The translations under genes and the position numbers were made by a program. The notes below the pieces were generated by a model. The model saw only the letters and a list, made by a program, of their open reading frames with translations, was not told the origin of the DNA and made no database searches. Shown one piece after another: positions 33,101 through 43,245 of a stretch of 64,000 nucleotides of DNA. The DNA comes from Smallanthus sonchifolius (taxonomy: Eukaryota; Streptophyta; Magnoliopsida; Asterales; Asteraceae): positions 7,385,501-7,449,500 of the forward strand of contig CM042042.1 of NCBI GenBank assembly GCA_023525975.1. The letters are read 5' to 3'. Within the stretch, counting starts at the first letter, position 1. The number at the start of each line of letters is the position of its first letter.

Positions 33101-34733
33101 CACTGATCATAAAAGTCTCAAGTACATATTTAGCCAGAAGGAGTTAAATATGAGACAAAGAAGATGGATGGAAATCCTGAATGATTATGATTGTGAAATT
33201 TGTTATCATGAAGGAAAGGCAAATGTAGTAGCAGATGCCTTAAGCCGAAAAGAAAACGTCAAGCCAAAGAGAGTACGTTCTCTCAGACTTGAACTACAAA
33301 TTGATCTTGTAAGTCAGTTAAAAGAGGCACAAGAGTTAGCTTTGAAGGAAGGTAACTTTGAAAAAGAAGGAATGAAAGGAATGCTTGATTTACTGATCAA
33401 AGGTAAAGATAATATCCTTCGCATGAATAAACGTATTTGGGTACCAGTTACAGGTGATCTTCGAGAGCGAATCCTCGAAGAAGCACACAAGTCCAAATAC
33501 ACCATGCACCCAGGAAGTGATAAAATGTACAAGAACCTCAAAGAAAGTTACTGGTGGATTGGTATGAAAAAGAACATTGCTATCTACGTAGCAAAATGTT
33601 TGACTTGTTCCAAAGTCAAAGCCGAACACCAAAAGCCAGCTGGATTATTGCAACAGTTAGAATTACCAGTTTGGAAATGGGAATTGATAACTATGGACTT
33701 TATTACAAAACTTCCTCGAACCACTCGTGGAAATAATGCAATCTGGGTTATCATTGACCGTTTAACCAAATCAGCTCACTTTCTACCTATTAAAGACACC
33801 ATGAGTATGGACAAAATGGCACAAATTTACGTTAATGAAATTGTAACGTTACATGGTGTGCCTCTATCCATAGTGTCAGATAGAGATAGTCGCTTCACAT
33901 CTCGATTCTGGCAAAGTTTTCAAACAGCTCTAGGAACTCGATTGAACCTTAGTACTGCTTACCATCCACAAACTGATGGGCAGAGCGAAAGAACTATACA
34001 AACCCTAGAAGATATGCTCCGAGCCTGTGTGATAGACTTTGGAGGTAATTGGGATGATCATTTACCTCTAATGGAATTCTCATACAACAATAGTTATCAC
34101 ACAAGTATTCAGGCCGCACCATTTGAAGCATTATACGGACGGAAATGTCGAACGCCTGTATGTTGGTCGGATATCGGAGAAAATCAACTATCAGGACCAG
34201 AGATAGTCCAAGAAACTACCGATAAAATCTTGCAAATACGAGAACGTCTAAAAATGGCTAGAGATCGACAGAAAAGTTATGCAGATAAACGAAGAAAGCC
34301 GTTAGAATTCCAAATCGGTGACAAGGTGTTATTAAAAGTTTCACCTTGGAAAGGTGTTATTCGTTTCGGAAAGAAAGGAAAGTTAAGTCCACGTTTTGTT
34401 GGACCTTTCAAAATCATTAAACGAATCGGATCTGTTGCCTATCAGCTTGAACTACCAGTAGAGATGGGTGGGGTATACGATGTATTCCATGTATCAAACC
34501 TACGTAAGTGTTTAGCTGATGAATCCTTGCTTATGCCTTTACAAGATGTGGAAGTAAATGAAAAGCTCAAATTCATCGAACGCCCGTTACAAATTGAAGA
34601 CCGACAAATCAAAAAGCTCAAACGGAAACAATTGGTATTGGTCAAAGTAAGATGGAACTCCAGGCGTGGCCCAGAATATACTTGGGAACTTGAGTCAGAA
34701 ATGCGCAAAAAGTATCCACATCTCTTTCAATGA
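30126..34733 (+). CDS. gag-pol: Gag-Pol polyprotein of Tekay-type gypsy element
   Basis: Single uninterrupted 1535-codon frame. Gag occupies about residues 1-420: a low-complexity N-terminus, a retrotransposon Gag core (about 130-270) and zinc knuckles CKTCGRRHSGKC, CNYCKVSGHSTENC and CFSCGELGHISTNC. The protease carries DSG at 450-452. Reverse transcriptase has KIDLRSGYHQ, MPFGLTNAPAAF and catalytic IDD with D785/D786. RNase H starts at YCDASHTGLGC and ends near ADALSRK. Integrase has an HHCC zinc region (H-x-MHPG...CLTCSKVK) and the catalytic triad D1191, D1252, E1288 (D-x35-E), followed by a GPY/F-like motif (PRFVGPFKIIKRIG). The final ~55 residues (VKVRWNSRRGPEYTWELE) look like a group II chromodomain, the mark of Tekay/Del chromoviruses that target chromatin. 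Gag and Pol are in one frame, so no frameshift is needed. No disabling mutation seen. Confidence 0.95.
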   Translation: MSQQNNDNSSPSTYIIKEKGKEVNNNPEIATQQPELQQLVKQSIKEMLPAIIKEVQENIKTPSYVTSHSKRTENPPKTNTEQVASSRRTQTSKRSRTSSKKYSESEESLNLSSESSEEENETKRNRHKGCSYKTFQDCKPYEFKGTEGGIATLHWLEKMESVIAISKCAKKDQVLYASNSFKNEALEWWNSIISAKGRRKTNAMDWKEFRAKVKKKFCPKTEKEQAERKFLEHRMVGTNDREYTTKFFEYARLAPHLAKPESVLITRYIYGLVPEIRDLVKVVSPKTIESTVELTGTMTAGLIRNIEEKKKVESSIKSKTEAKRFSKNFGQKGVPFNNPPCKTCGRRHSGKCVFETPFCNYCKVSGHSTENCFKKKGITCFSCGELGHISTNCPKFARTGRAGGSGAKITPENKKTVRAFVMNANQAERTPDVITGTFLLNNVYAKVLFDSGANRSFIDYNFCNLLNEPLSPLAETYEVETANGDLIKISQSLNNCYITLAGFTIPVQLLPMSITGFDIVLGMDWLSNNQAEILCNQQVVKLISPTNKTLTIQGDKPTKPIQIISILKATKCLRKGYLACLVSITALEKEKKIESVHVVSEFPDVFPEELPGLPPEREVEFRINLVPGATPIAKSPYRLAPTEMAELKKQLDELLEKGFIQPSSSPWGAPILFVKKKDGSMRMCIDYRELNKVTFKNRYPLPRIDDLFDQLQGACHFSKIDLRSGYHQLKVHDNDISKTAFRTRYGHFEFTVMPFGLTNAPAAFMDMMNRVCKPYLDKFVIVFIDDILIYSKTQVEHETHLRTILELLRKEKLYAKFSKCGFWLTEVQFLGHVINVNGIQVDPSKIEAISKWEIPKSPTEIRSFLGLAGYYRRFIQNFSRIAIPLTSLTRKSVKYEWGPKQSESFETLKQKLTNAPILSLPDGIEDFVVYCDASHTGLGCVLMQRKKVIAYASRQLKIHEKNYSTHDLELGAIIFALKLWRHYLYGVKFTIYTDHKSLKYIFSQKELNMRQRRWMEILNDYDCEICYHEGKANVVADALSRKENVKPKRVRSLRLELQIDLVSQLKEAQELALKEGNFEKEGMKGMLDLLIKGKDNILRMNKRIWVPVTGDLRERILEEAHKSKYTMHPGSDKMYKNLKESYWWIGMKKNIAIYVAKCLTCSKVKAEHQKPAGLLQQLELPVWKWELITMDFITKLPRTTRGNNAIWVIIDRLTKSAHFLPIKDTMSMDKMAQIYVNEIVTLHGVPLSIVSDRDSRFTSRFWQSFQTALGTRLNLSTAYHPQTDGQSERTIQTLEDMLRACVIDFGGNWDDHLPLMEFSYNNSYHTSIQAAPFEALYGRKCRTPVCWSDIGENQLSGPEIVQETTDKILQIRERLKMARDRQKSYADKRRKPLEFQIGDKVLLKVSPWKGVIRFGKKGKLSPRFVGPFKIIKRIGSVAYQLELPVEMGGVYDVFHVSNLRKCLADESLLMPLQDVEVNEKLKFIERPLQIEDRQIKKLKRKQLVLVKVRWNSRRGPEYTWELESEMRKKYPHLFQ

Positions 34734-34755
34734 ATCTCGAGGACGAGATTATTCT

Positions 34756-34769
34756 AAAGGAGGGGAGGA
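34756..34769 (+). other. Polypurine tract
   Basis: AAAGGAGGGGAGGA immediately before the 3' LTR; primes plus-strand DNA synthesis. Just upstream is the GGACGAGATT motif that has a counterpart in the gag-only element at 59835-59860. Confidence 0.9.
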
Positions 34770-36345
34770 TGTAACACCCAAAATAAAAAGAAAAGAAAAT
34801 TTTAAAATTTCACTCCCTCGCGGTACGCGAGGGAGATTTTGACAAAACCTCGCGGTACGCGAGGGGATTGCTTATGCGCCAGAAAATCATCTTCTCGCGG
34901 TACGCGAGAAGATTTCCAACCAAGCCTCGCGGTACGCGAGGGAATAGTACACGCGTCAGGACCAGAAAACACGTGTCATTCACCCTTGCCACCAGCCGAC
35001 ACGTGTCATGCTGACTCAGCACCGTTTGTGACACCTCATCCTCTCGCGGTACGCGAGAGATTTCCTTGGCCAGCCTCGCGGTACGCGAGGGACTGGAAAA
35101 TCAGCCTATAAAAGGCCTTCAACGGGATTGAAATTCTGTACAGTTTCCAAACATTCCTTATACACAAACCCGATCTCTCAAAACTCTACAACGTCCCGAA
35201 GCGCTGTTCAAGAATCCAACGAAACCCTGCTCAAGCCGTAGTTCCGTCCAAATCCCGCAAAGTAGGTATCGTTAAAACTATTCATATATATATAGCCGTA
35301 ATTATATATATATATTCTCTCATATATATTCTCGTTAATCGTGTCTTCCCTAGGAAGAAACGTGTCGAGGTTCTGCTCAAATTCAAGCCTACAACCCTAC
35401 CAGCCATCAAAATCAAGGTGAACACGTTTAACGCTTTTCAAACGATAAAACCATTTTATTTACGAAAACGGCATGAAACAAATTAAATACTTTAATCATA
35501 AGGGTAATCTACGTGATAGCGTTCAGGCCATAAGCATACGTAGATTTGATCAAATGGTATACATGTGACGGGTGAAAGTCCGGTCCATGGCTGGGTACAG
35601 ATCATGAAAGGGGGTATCATAAGACTGAGGATATGGTTCCTTAGCAGATTATACGAGGGACGAGTTCCTGAGTATCATATAAGACTAAGAACAAGGTTCT
35701 TAGCATCACGACCCTGGGAATAGGCTATCAGTCTGAGACATAGAGCTCAGCCAGTTGACCCCATGGCAGTTAACCCAGTGTATGTAGGTGGTATATATTT
35801 CAGGTGAAAAAGACTGCTGAATGTGTAGATTTACCATACAGAAACGTGCTTAAAAGCTTTAATTTGGTTTATGTTAGAAATCATTTTCGTGTCAGTTAAA
35901 TGTGATTCACCGGCTTTATGCTGATGTTCATTTTCAAAACGTTTTTCACAGGTAGTGAAAGAAATCATTAAATTCAGGGTGGTGCAGTAAAGACAAGATC
36001 TTTAGGCATATTTAAATCCCTGTGGCAGACTAATACAAGACCAAATGTTGGAACGGACGTAGATCCTAAACATTTTAAATGGCTTGTATTATGTAAATTA
36101 ATTCAGCAGATGTACATTATATAATAGACTTTTGAATGTCTATTATCATGAAATGAAAAGGGACGTGGATCCCAAGTTTTGATAAAAAGTACAGAATTAA
36201 CCCTTGAGGTTATTTACATGACATTTCATTACAAAAAGGGCATCAAGTAAAAACAAAGACTTCCGCTGTCCAAATTTATGGGACCTCATTCAGATACCAG
36301 CATTGTCTCGCGACGCCCGGGCAGGGGTAGCCCGGGGTTGTGACA
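34770..36345 (+). repeat. 3' LTR of gypsy element
   Basis: 1576 bp, same length as the 5' LTR and identical by eye except G at 36093. It carries the same six hairpins, CACGTG boxes and TATA box. The right target-site copy GTAAA follows at 36346. Confidence 0.95.
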
Positions 36346-36468
36346 GTAAAAGTGTTTAACGCCCCTAAAGGCTGATGTGCAAGCAGGCGTTAACTTTTAA
36401 CTTTAACATGAATAGCTAACTTTTAACAAGAAACTTACACGTATTTATTTTTTTAACTTTTAAGTTTT

Positions 36469-36933
36469 AGAGTAAACTTATGTTTTGCTTTCTGTGGTTT
36501 GATCATTTTCACCATTTTGCTTCAATAGTTTGAAAATAACCATTTTGCTCCATGTGGTTACACTTTTTTCTCCAATATTCTCCCCGCCCTTAACTCCGTT
36601 TATTACCCCTGTTAAACGGCAGTCACATGCCCCTCACATGAGGGGCATTTCTGTCTTTTTCATTCAAATCAGATTCAATGCTCACAAGTTATTTGGGAAA
36701 AAAAAACCAAGTTAAATAGGCGTTGAATCTAATTTTGAATGGAAAAGACAGAAATGCCCCTCGTGTGAGGGGCACGTGACTGCCATTTAACGGGGATAAT
36801 AAACGGAGTTAGGGGCAGGGAGAATATTGGAGAAAAAAGTGTAACCACAGGGAGCAAAATAACTATTTTCAAACTATTAAAACAAAATGGTTAAAATGGT
36901 CAAACCACATAAAACAAAAGAGAAGTTTACTCT
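36469..36933. mobile_element. Mutator-like foldback element with ~200-bp arms
   Basis: Starts AGAGTAAACTTATG and ends GAAGTTTACTCT; the two arms (36469-36670 and 36730-36933) pair for about 200 bases with scattered mismatches, leaving a ~60-bp spacer. It is flanked by a perfect 7-bp AAGTTTT duplication (36462-36468, 36934-36940). Long inverted arms suggest a Mutator-like or foldback class, although 7 bp is short for Mutator. A related arm occurs at 44631-44757. Confidence 0.78.
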
Positions 36934-36940
36934 AAGTTTT

Positions 36941-37668
36941 AACATGAACTACCTCTCTCTTAATTCTCTTTTTCCTTGATCTTGATCTCAAGCCTATGAA
37001 TCTTCACCCCCTTTGTAAATTTAAGGCATTTCTTGCAAGTGGCATGATATTGTGACTTTACACAAGGATTTCCAATTTTAGAAGTGAAGAGAAGGTGGGT
37101 CTTTTCTAAGAGTAGGAGTTTACAATTAATTAATTAACTATCATTGGCATGAATATTTTTATTTTATAATCTTAAATTTTTATTATTTTTTTATTTCACC
37201 AATAGCTTACATTCGTGGACATACCTTGGAAAATGTGGATTGGCCGACCCCCATAGTTTTTTTTTGTTATATATGTGGTATTTTTCTTACCAACCCCCAT
37301 AAAATTTTAATACCGACCTCCATAAAATTCTGACGCTAACCGCTAAGAAAAAATAATTTAAATATTTTAGATTTTATAAATAATATAATTGACCCATAAG
37401 TTCATAACGTATTAATATTTTAAATAACTAAGCCAAGACTTTAAGTTTTTAACCCAATATACAACTAATAATTTAAAAAAATAATAATAATAAACCCAAC
37501 AAACAAATTAAATTCATAAAAAAACAAACACAACCTAATACCCATTTCAAACTTTTAAACCTAATAAAAGTATTAGAAAAAAATGGGTAATTTTTACACA
37601 CTAGTAATCAAGTTTCTCAAGTGTTCTATTAAAATCACTCAAAATTTTCTTTATTGGTAGCTTTTATT
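36941..37668. other. AT-rich spacer
   Basis: No gene. The GACCCCCATAG/CAACCCCCATAAAA words at 37245-37330 match the subterminal style of TTF-type hAT elements and may belong to the relic that follows. Confidence 0.4.
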
Positions 37669-38095
37669 GATTTGGATAATCTTCCATGGGATCTCGTTAA
37701 ACGACTATCAATTTCATCTTTTCACCATAACAAATGAGACGAAATTAGAAGGCCTTACCTAACTAAAAGACCATGTCAACAAAAAAAGTCATGATTTTCT
37801 AAAAAAAATTTGGTTAATCACGAGGCAATACGTTTTAGTAGTGATTGGTTTGAAACTTATGCAAATTAGTTAGAATATAGTATTAAAGTTAATCAAGTAT
37901 TTTGTTTGTATTTCTACTTGTTTAAAAATCTATTTGCAAATCACAATGATGCGTTTGTTACCGATAGTTTAAATGGTTGAAATAAAAAAAATAGATTGGT
38001 TTTTCATGTGAGGGTGGTAATAGCTGGCACAACAATGCACATATAAAATGTAAAGATAATGTAATTGTTTGGTTTCAAAAAATGAAAACTCGTAG
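37669..38095 (+). pseudogene. TTF-type zinc finger hAT transposase relic (N-terminal part)
   Basis: One frame reads DLDNLPWDLVKRLSISSFHH, then DEIRRPYLTKRPCQ, WFETYAN*LEYSIKVNQVFC and NDAFVTDSLNG*NKKNRLVFHV, matching the TTF-type zinc-finger region that precedes hAT dimerisation transposases. In-frame stops replace at least an Arg codon (CGA to TGA) and two Trp codons, and near 38025 the match shifts frame (SWHNNAHIKCKDN). The catalytic core is missing. A hAT-like right end (inverted, TAGTGATGGACCCAAGAG) lies at 38282-38300. Confidence 0.75.
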
Positions 38096-38352
38096 AGAAC
38101 GATCATAAGGATATTGTAATCTGATTATGCATTCCTAATAGTGAACATCATATTATTATTCATTAATAACTTTTTTATCGTTTTATTATGTGACCTGACC
38201 TGACCCAAACCCGATCAAAAAAATTAATATTTAACTATTACAGTCGACCCCGAAAAATCTCCGACCCTCATGAAAAAAACTCTTGGGTCCATCACTAGCT
38301 GATGACATCCAACGTATAAATTTTCATAGAAGCTGCTGGTTTACAACAAGTT

Positions 38353-38547
38353 GAATTTATTTAACCCGTGTAAAATACAACGTATAAATATTATTTTTTA
38401 ATCTAATTTTTTTTAATGGCGTGGGCTCAACTGACACGTCCCACCAAGGTGAATTTATTTAACCCGTGTAAAATACAACGTATAAATATTATTTTTTAAT
38501 CTAATTTTTTTTAAATGGCGTGGGCTCAACTGACACGTCCCACCAGG
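38353..38547. repeat. 98-bp tandem duplication
   Basis: Two nearly identical units (38353-38450, 38451-38547), each starting GAATTTATTTAACCCGTGTA and ending ACTGACACGTCCCACCA; they differ by an A-run length. Confidence 0.88.
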
Positions 38548-39582
38548 GGAGGCTCGTACATTAGTCTACCCATACAACCCCAAGGAATTCAAATTTGTAG
38601 AGGGTGTTCCTACTTTTATGAAGTGCATCTTACAAGATTCGAACACATGAACTTCAAAGAGAGGAAACCCTTTAGAAAACCCTGCTGACCACCAAGACAG
38701 AACCTTGATGATATTTTTTAATCTAAATAAAAGTTGTTAGTTTACAACAAGTTAGATTTTAGAAAGTGCTGGTTTAGAATTATAAAGTAAGTTAATTAAC
38801 ATAAATAGGAAATTTACAAAAAGTAAAGTAAAGAAATAAAAAGAAAGATGGGTTACTTCATGATGTTGGTGAGCTTGAACCTTATTGACCCGCCCAAGTT
38901 AGATGACGCATCGACGTTGGCTAATTTCTTGATCCATGTACAACTTTTCTCTTTTTGGGAAAGGCAAACATTAGAAAAACCCAAATTTAATATTGTATTT
39001 GCTTTAATATTTAGAAAATACATAAATTCTAAAAAGAATTACTTCAATAAATATTATTTCTCATACTTTTATATGTAAGTTATCTTTCTAATTATTCAAT
39101 GCTTACATCTCTAATTTTTTTTCTTCACATCCACGTCTAAACGTCTAGTTCATCCTTAGACTATGGGTATACTCCCCTGTATGTTTTTCGTCACTTTATG
39201 TAACGTCAGCGCTACATCACACTACATTTCACTACGCTCTCATCCATTTAATCAAAAAAAATATTTCACTTTATGCTTGAATACAAATAAACATTCAAAA
39301 AATGAGGAAGCCGACAGTGAAGATAGCGTGGAGAATTCGCCGCTTATAACCTTTCTAGCAGCGCCGTTAGGGGGGAGGGGTGTTCCCCGCGGCACATCTG
39401 ACCACGTAGACCCCTCCACGATGATACGGTATACAGTGACCGTACCCCCATTGCCTTGAAGTATAATCAATTTTAAAATTTTAAAATAGTTTAGAACTAT
39501 TATTACACTTTCAATAAAAAAACTATTATAACACTTGCATATATACTAAGAACCGCTTTAACACTTGTATATATTGTTTGAA
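38548..39582. other. Spacer with a GC-rich retroelement-like scrap
   Basis: A GC-rich patch at 39335-39460 (AGCAGCGCCGTTAGGGGGGA ... CCCCTCCACG) stands out. Open frames at 38848-39078 and 39163-39459 have no recognised features. Confidence 0.4.
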
Positions 39583-39905
39583 CTAGGTTAAAATCCTGTG
39601 TATTACACGGGTTGAATAAATATAATATTATATATTAAATAATAAAAAATTAATTTTTTTAAAACTCGTGTTTTACACGGAATTGAATAAACCCGTGGAA
39701 TACAATATAATTTGTTAACACATACATTCGTCAAAATATGTCTGGAGATTTATTAATAAAAAGATTAGTATTTTATTTTAAAATATATTGTTATTTAAAA
39801 ATATAAGTATATTTAATAAGAGAGAGAGGCGGGAAAAAAATGATGAGATTGAATATGGAGACGACACGTGCCATCTCAAAACCTTTATTTATTATATAGT
39901 ATAGA
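39583..39905 (-). mobile_element. Helitron-like nonautonomous element, minus orientation
   Basis: In minus orientation begins TCTATACTATATAATAAATA at 39905, then GGCACGTGTCGTCTCC, and ends in a CCCGTGTAATACACAGG hairpin plus ATTTTAACCTAG (CTAG at 39583-39586). 323 bp. Confidence 0.68.
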
Positions 39906-39989
39906 TATAGATTATGCTTATCTATTTAGTTAATTTTCAAATTATTTTTAATGACATGCACATATATACGAAATAAAAATCACCTTTGT

Positions 39990-40341
39990 GCCTTCTCACA
40001 AATAAATGTTTAAGATGGACACGTGTCAGTTCCTCGTGCCTTCTCACATTTGTTTTCCCGCCCCTCTCTCCTAATAAATGCGCCTCTATCTTATTAAATA
40101 ATAATGATATTATAAATATATTATTACAGAAGAATACTAATTATATTAAATAAGAATATATAATAGGAAATCAAAATATAACTAAATAAATAAAAATACT
40201 AATTTGTTATATACACACATTTCCACTTGATATATCTCGAGACGATCATAATAGTCTGACAAGTTAAGAAGCATTTACAAATTAATAAGTTTTATCTTTT
40301 ATTATATACAATCTCGTGTAATACACGAGATTCTAACATAG
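39990..40341 (+). mobile_element. Helitron-like element, 5' end diverged
   Basis: Contains GGACACGTGTCAGTTCC, the Y-rich CCCGCCCCTCTCTCC block and a perfect CTCGTGTAATACACGAG hairpin before ATTCTAACATAG. The left border is approximate. Confidence 0.5.
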
Positions 40342-40925
40342 TATGCATATATAGAACGAGACAACCAGATATAGAAAATAAGATTATAGTCAGTTGTGTT
40401 GTGTACATTATAGAGAGTGAGACCTTTACCACAGGTGGGACATAGGCACCTCCATATCGGCACTCTTTGTTTGATCGGTCATTTTTTCCCACAAGCAACT
40501 CTCCTCCCCCCACGAATACCACCCCTCTCCCATTCTCATGGGCGCACCCGACACCCCTGCTCTCTCCTCACCACTTTTGCATCCTATCCTCCTCTTTCTT
40601 TCATATCTACACCTAATAATAAAAAACCTTAGTTGCAAAACGGATGTAGGCAATCTTGGCTGAACCATTATAATTCTTGTGTCTCTACTTTTCCGCTATC
40701 GTGTGTGCGCGTGTGTGTGGTTTTCCGTTGCGTTACCGACTCTGATTTCTAACAATGGCAACTCATGGAAGCCGTGATATAGATTGTACGAGTTGAGAAA
40801 AAACTCATAATATACAGTACCACAAATCGAAGTATATGTATAGGTGTTATAATGGTTCTCTAAGATATTTTTAGTTACTAATTAAACGTTTATATATATA
40901 AGATATTTTTAGTTACTAATTAAAC

Positions 40926-40988
<63 letters not shown>

Positions 40989-41965
40989 AAAATTATATTA
41001 AACATAGATAGTTGTTTTTACGTCTACTCGCTTTATAAATTAGTATCGTCTCTTTGTCCTAATTTAATTATTTATTTAAACCATAAAATAATATAATAAA
41101 AAATAATAAAACGGTAAAGCGGACAAAAAAGAGAACCAAAAGGGGGCAGACATTTATATCCCCTATGAGAAAAGACACACGTTTTAAATAGGCCAAGGAT
41201 GTCGATAATTACTAGGGCGAATCCACACGATTGCCAACATTAAAAAGCAAAACGTGTTCTTTCTCAAAAAAATATTTATAGAAAACCATCGACATCTTTG
41301 TAAATATATCACTTTAAAAACCGCCACATGCCACAATATATTTTATGAAAATAAATGAGTCTAGCATCATGATACATTGTATATTAATAATAATAACTAG
41401 TTGGTTAAAACATGTCGAGGCCGATTGTTAATAAAATCTAATTGAAAACGTAATAACAGATTCGTCACGGTACCATAACGGTTACGGTAACTTAGACAAC
41501 GATACTCAAAAAAGTCGGTTTAAATATAATTACGTTTTCAAACAAATTTATATTGAAACGTCGACAAAAAGCAGTCACTCGCTTTATTTTTTTCAAAAGT
41601 TAACAAATGAAAGTTATTAAAGAAAATTAAAAATATTAGAAAATTAAAAGGTTTAAAAGCGTACAAGCCTATATTGTAAAAGGGGTAGAAAAACATGTCA
41701 AAAAACAAATGGGACTGCCACTGTTCAAGAAAACTTTCTTTTAATTTTTATTATAAAATACTAAATTAGAATCCCATATATTATAAATAAATAAAAATAT
41801 TAAGTAGTTATTAAAGAAGATTTAGAATATCCCAGAATTGTTTAATTGAAAATAATGTTTAATATGTCGAAATAAATAAAATATAAAACAATAATTAAAT
41901 TTATAAAAATAACTAATTAAAGTAAAATGTTATATTGTATAAAACTTAAAGTATAAAATTTTTAA
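40342..41965. other. AT-rich spacer, no gene seen
   Basis: Small open frames on both strands at 40292-40668 overlap one another and show no family motif. Only the TA repeat stands out. Confidence 0.5.
40862..40985. repeat. 40-bp duplication and (TA)n microsatellite
   Basis: AAGATATTTTTAGTTACTAATTAAACGTTTATATA is present twice (about 40862 and 40901) and the second copy runs into a pure (TA) tract of about 57 bp at 40929-40985. Confidence 0.9.
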
Positions 41966-42456
41966 TCTTATCACTCTAATAAATGAAAATATTTTCAGGA
42001 CACGTGTCACTCTCTGGTTACTCCTCACCTTTATTTTCCCGCCTCTCTCCCCTATTAAATATTAAATTTTCTATTTCTCTCTTCTATTAAATAATAATTT
42101 TTATATTAATAAATCTAATTACGGATAATTATTATTTAATTATAAATAGTTATTATATCATCAATCAAATAAACTTAATATGAACTTACATTTATCAATT
42201 AAATAAAAAAATTAATACTCAATTGGAAAAAAAAAATTAAAAACTAACTTAACAGAACTTATAACTGTCACGACAAATTACATTTTAAAAAAAATATTTT
42301 GACAAATGTGTTTGTTAACAAATTACATTATATTTTATTCAACCGATGTACTATACTAGTTTATTCAACCCTTGTATTAAAAATATAATTTTTTTATTAC
42401 TAAATATATAACATTTTATTTGATTAACCCGTGTAATACACGAGATTTTAACATAG
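41966..42456 (+). mobile_element. Helitron-like nonautonomous element, plus orientation
   Basis: Begins TCTTATCACTCTAATAAATG, shares CAGGACACGTGTCACTCTC with the copy at 14417, and ends with CCCGTGTAATACACGAG then ATTTTAACATAG followed by host T. Confidence 0.66.
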
Positions 42457-43245
42457 TAACCTTAATAAAGTAATAACTACAATTCAAATTTTATATATAA
42501 TTAAAAAAAGACATTAACATAATTAGATTTTGAAACTGAAACTTATTTTAAGTGGCTTAAGAATCTGACATGTGGTAAAAATGGCCTAAAAGTTTGACGA
42601 GTAACAAAAACTATTTTATTTTATTGTAATAGTTTTTTTTAAAGGCAGATTTATTTATTTATGGGAAGTGGAACTTGAATTCATGACATTAGGTTACCAA
42701 CCTCAATGACGTTTTATTATAACAGGTAGATTGTAAAGTCAGGTCGGGATAGAAAGTCCGCCAGGTTAAGATGATTTTCTGTCACGTTCTACTTAAAGAT
42801 TTCATATTCATCTATGTTATATTTTACCCATTTTAGTTTCGCATAAAATAAAATTTAAATTAATTTATTTTAGATTACTACTACCATTTGTAGAACCATG
42901 GTTTAGTCCATTTTCCTTGATAATAAACGTGACTTCTACTTAATTTACACTAATAATTCTAATTCTAATTCTAAACTAGTATATTATCTAAGTTTGAATA
43001 TGGAACATTCCTTTTAAAAGGCATCTACAAGTATCTACTGGGCTAGCCTCATATTTAGTCCATTTAAACCACTTTGGTTTCGTTGGACTAGATTTTAAAT
43101 GTTTTATTTTGTTATCCGAATAATCATTTACTATTCATTTACTATCTATTCTTTCATATTTTATTTAGAGTTTTTTTTTTAATCTCAAACTTTTTTTTTA
43201 TAGCAACTAGATCATCAATGAGATTAACGGCAAGAAGTATCAAAA

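Larger units (their letters stand above)
27466..36345 (+). mobile_element. Complete young Ty3/gypsy Tekay-type chromovirus, 8880 bp
   Basis: TG...CA LTRs of 1576 bp each (27466-29041 and 34770-36345) enclose a 5728-bp interior with iMet PBS, an extra ORF, Gag-Pol with a C-terminal chromodomain-like region and a PPT. The flanks GTAGA and GTAAA form a 5-bp target duplication with one mismatch. Reading both LTRs I find one difference (A at 28789, G at 36093). With an assumed 1.3e-8 substitutions/site/year this suggests an age of some tens of thousands of years. Both ORFs are open, so the copy could be autonomous. Confidence 0.95.
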
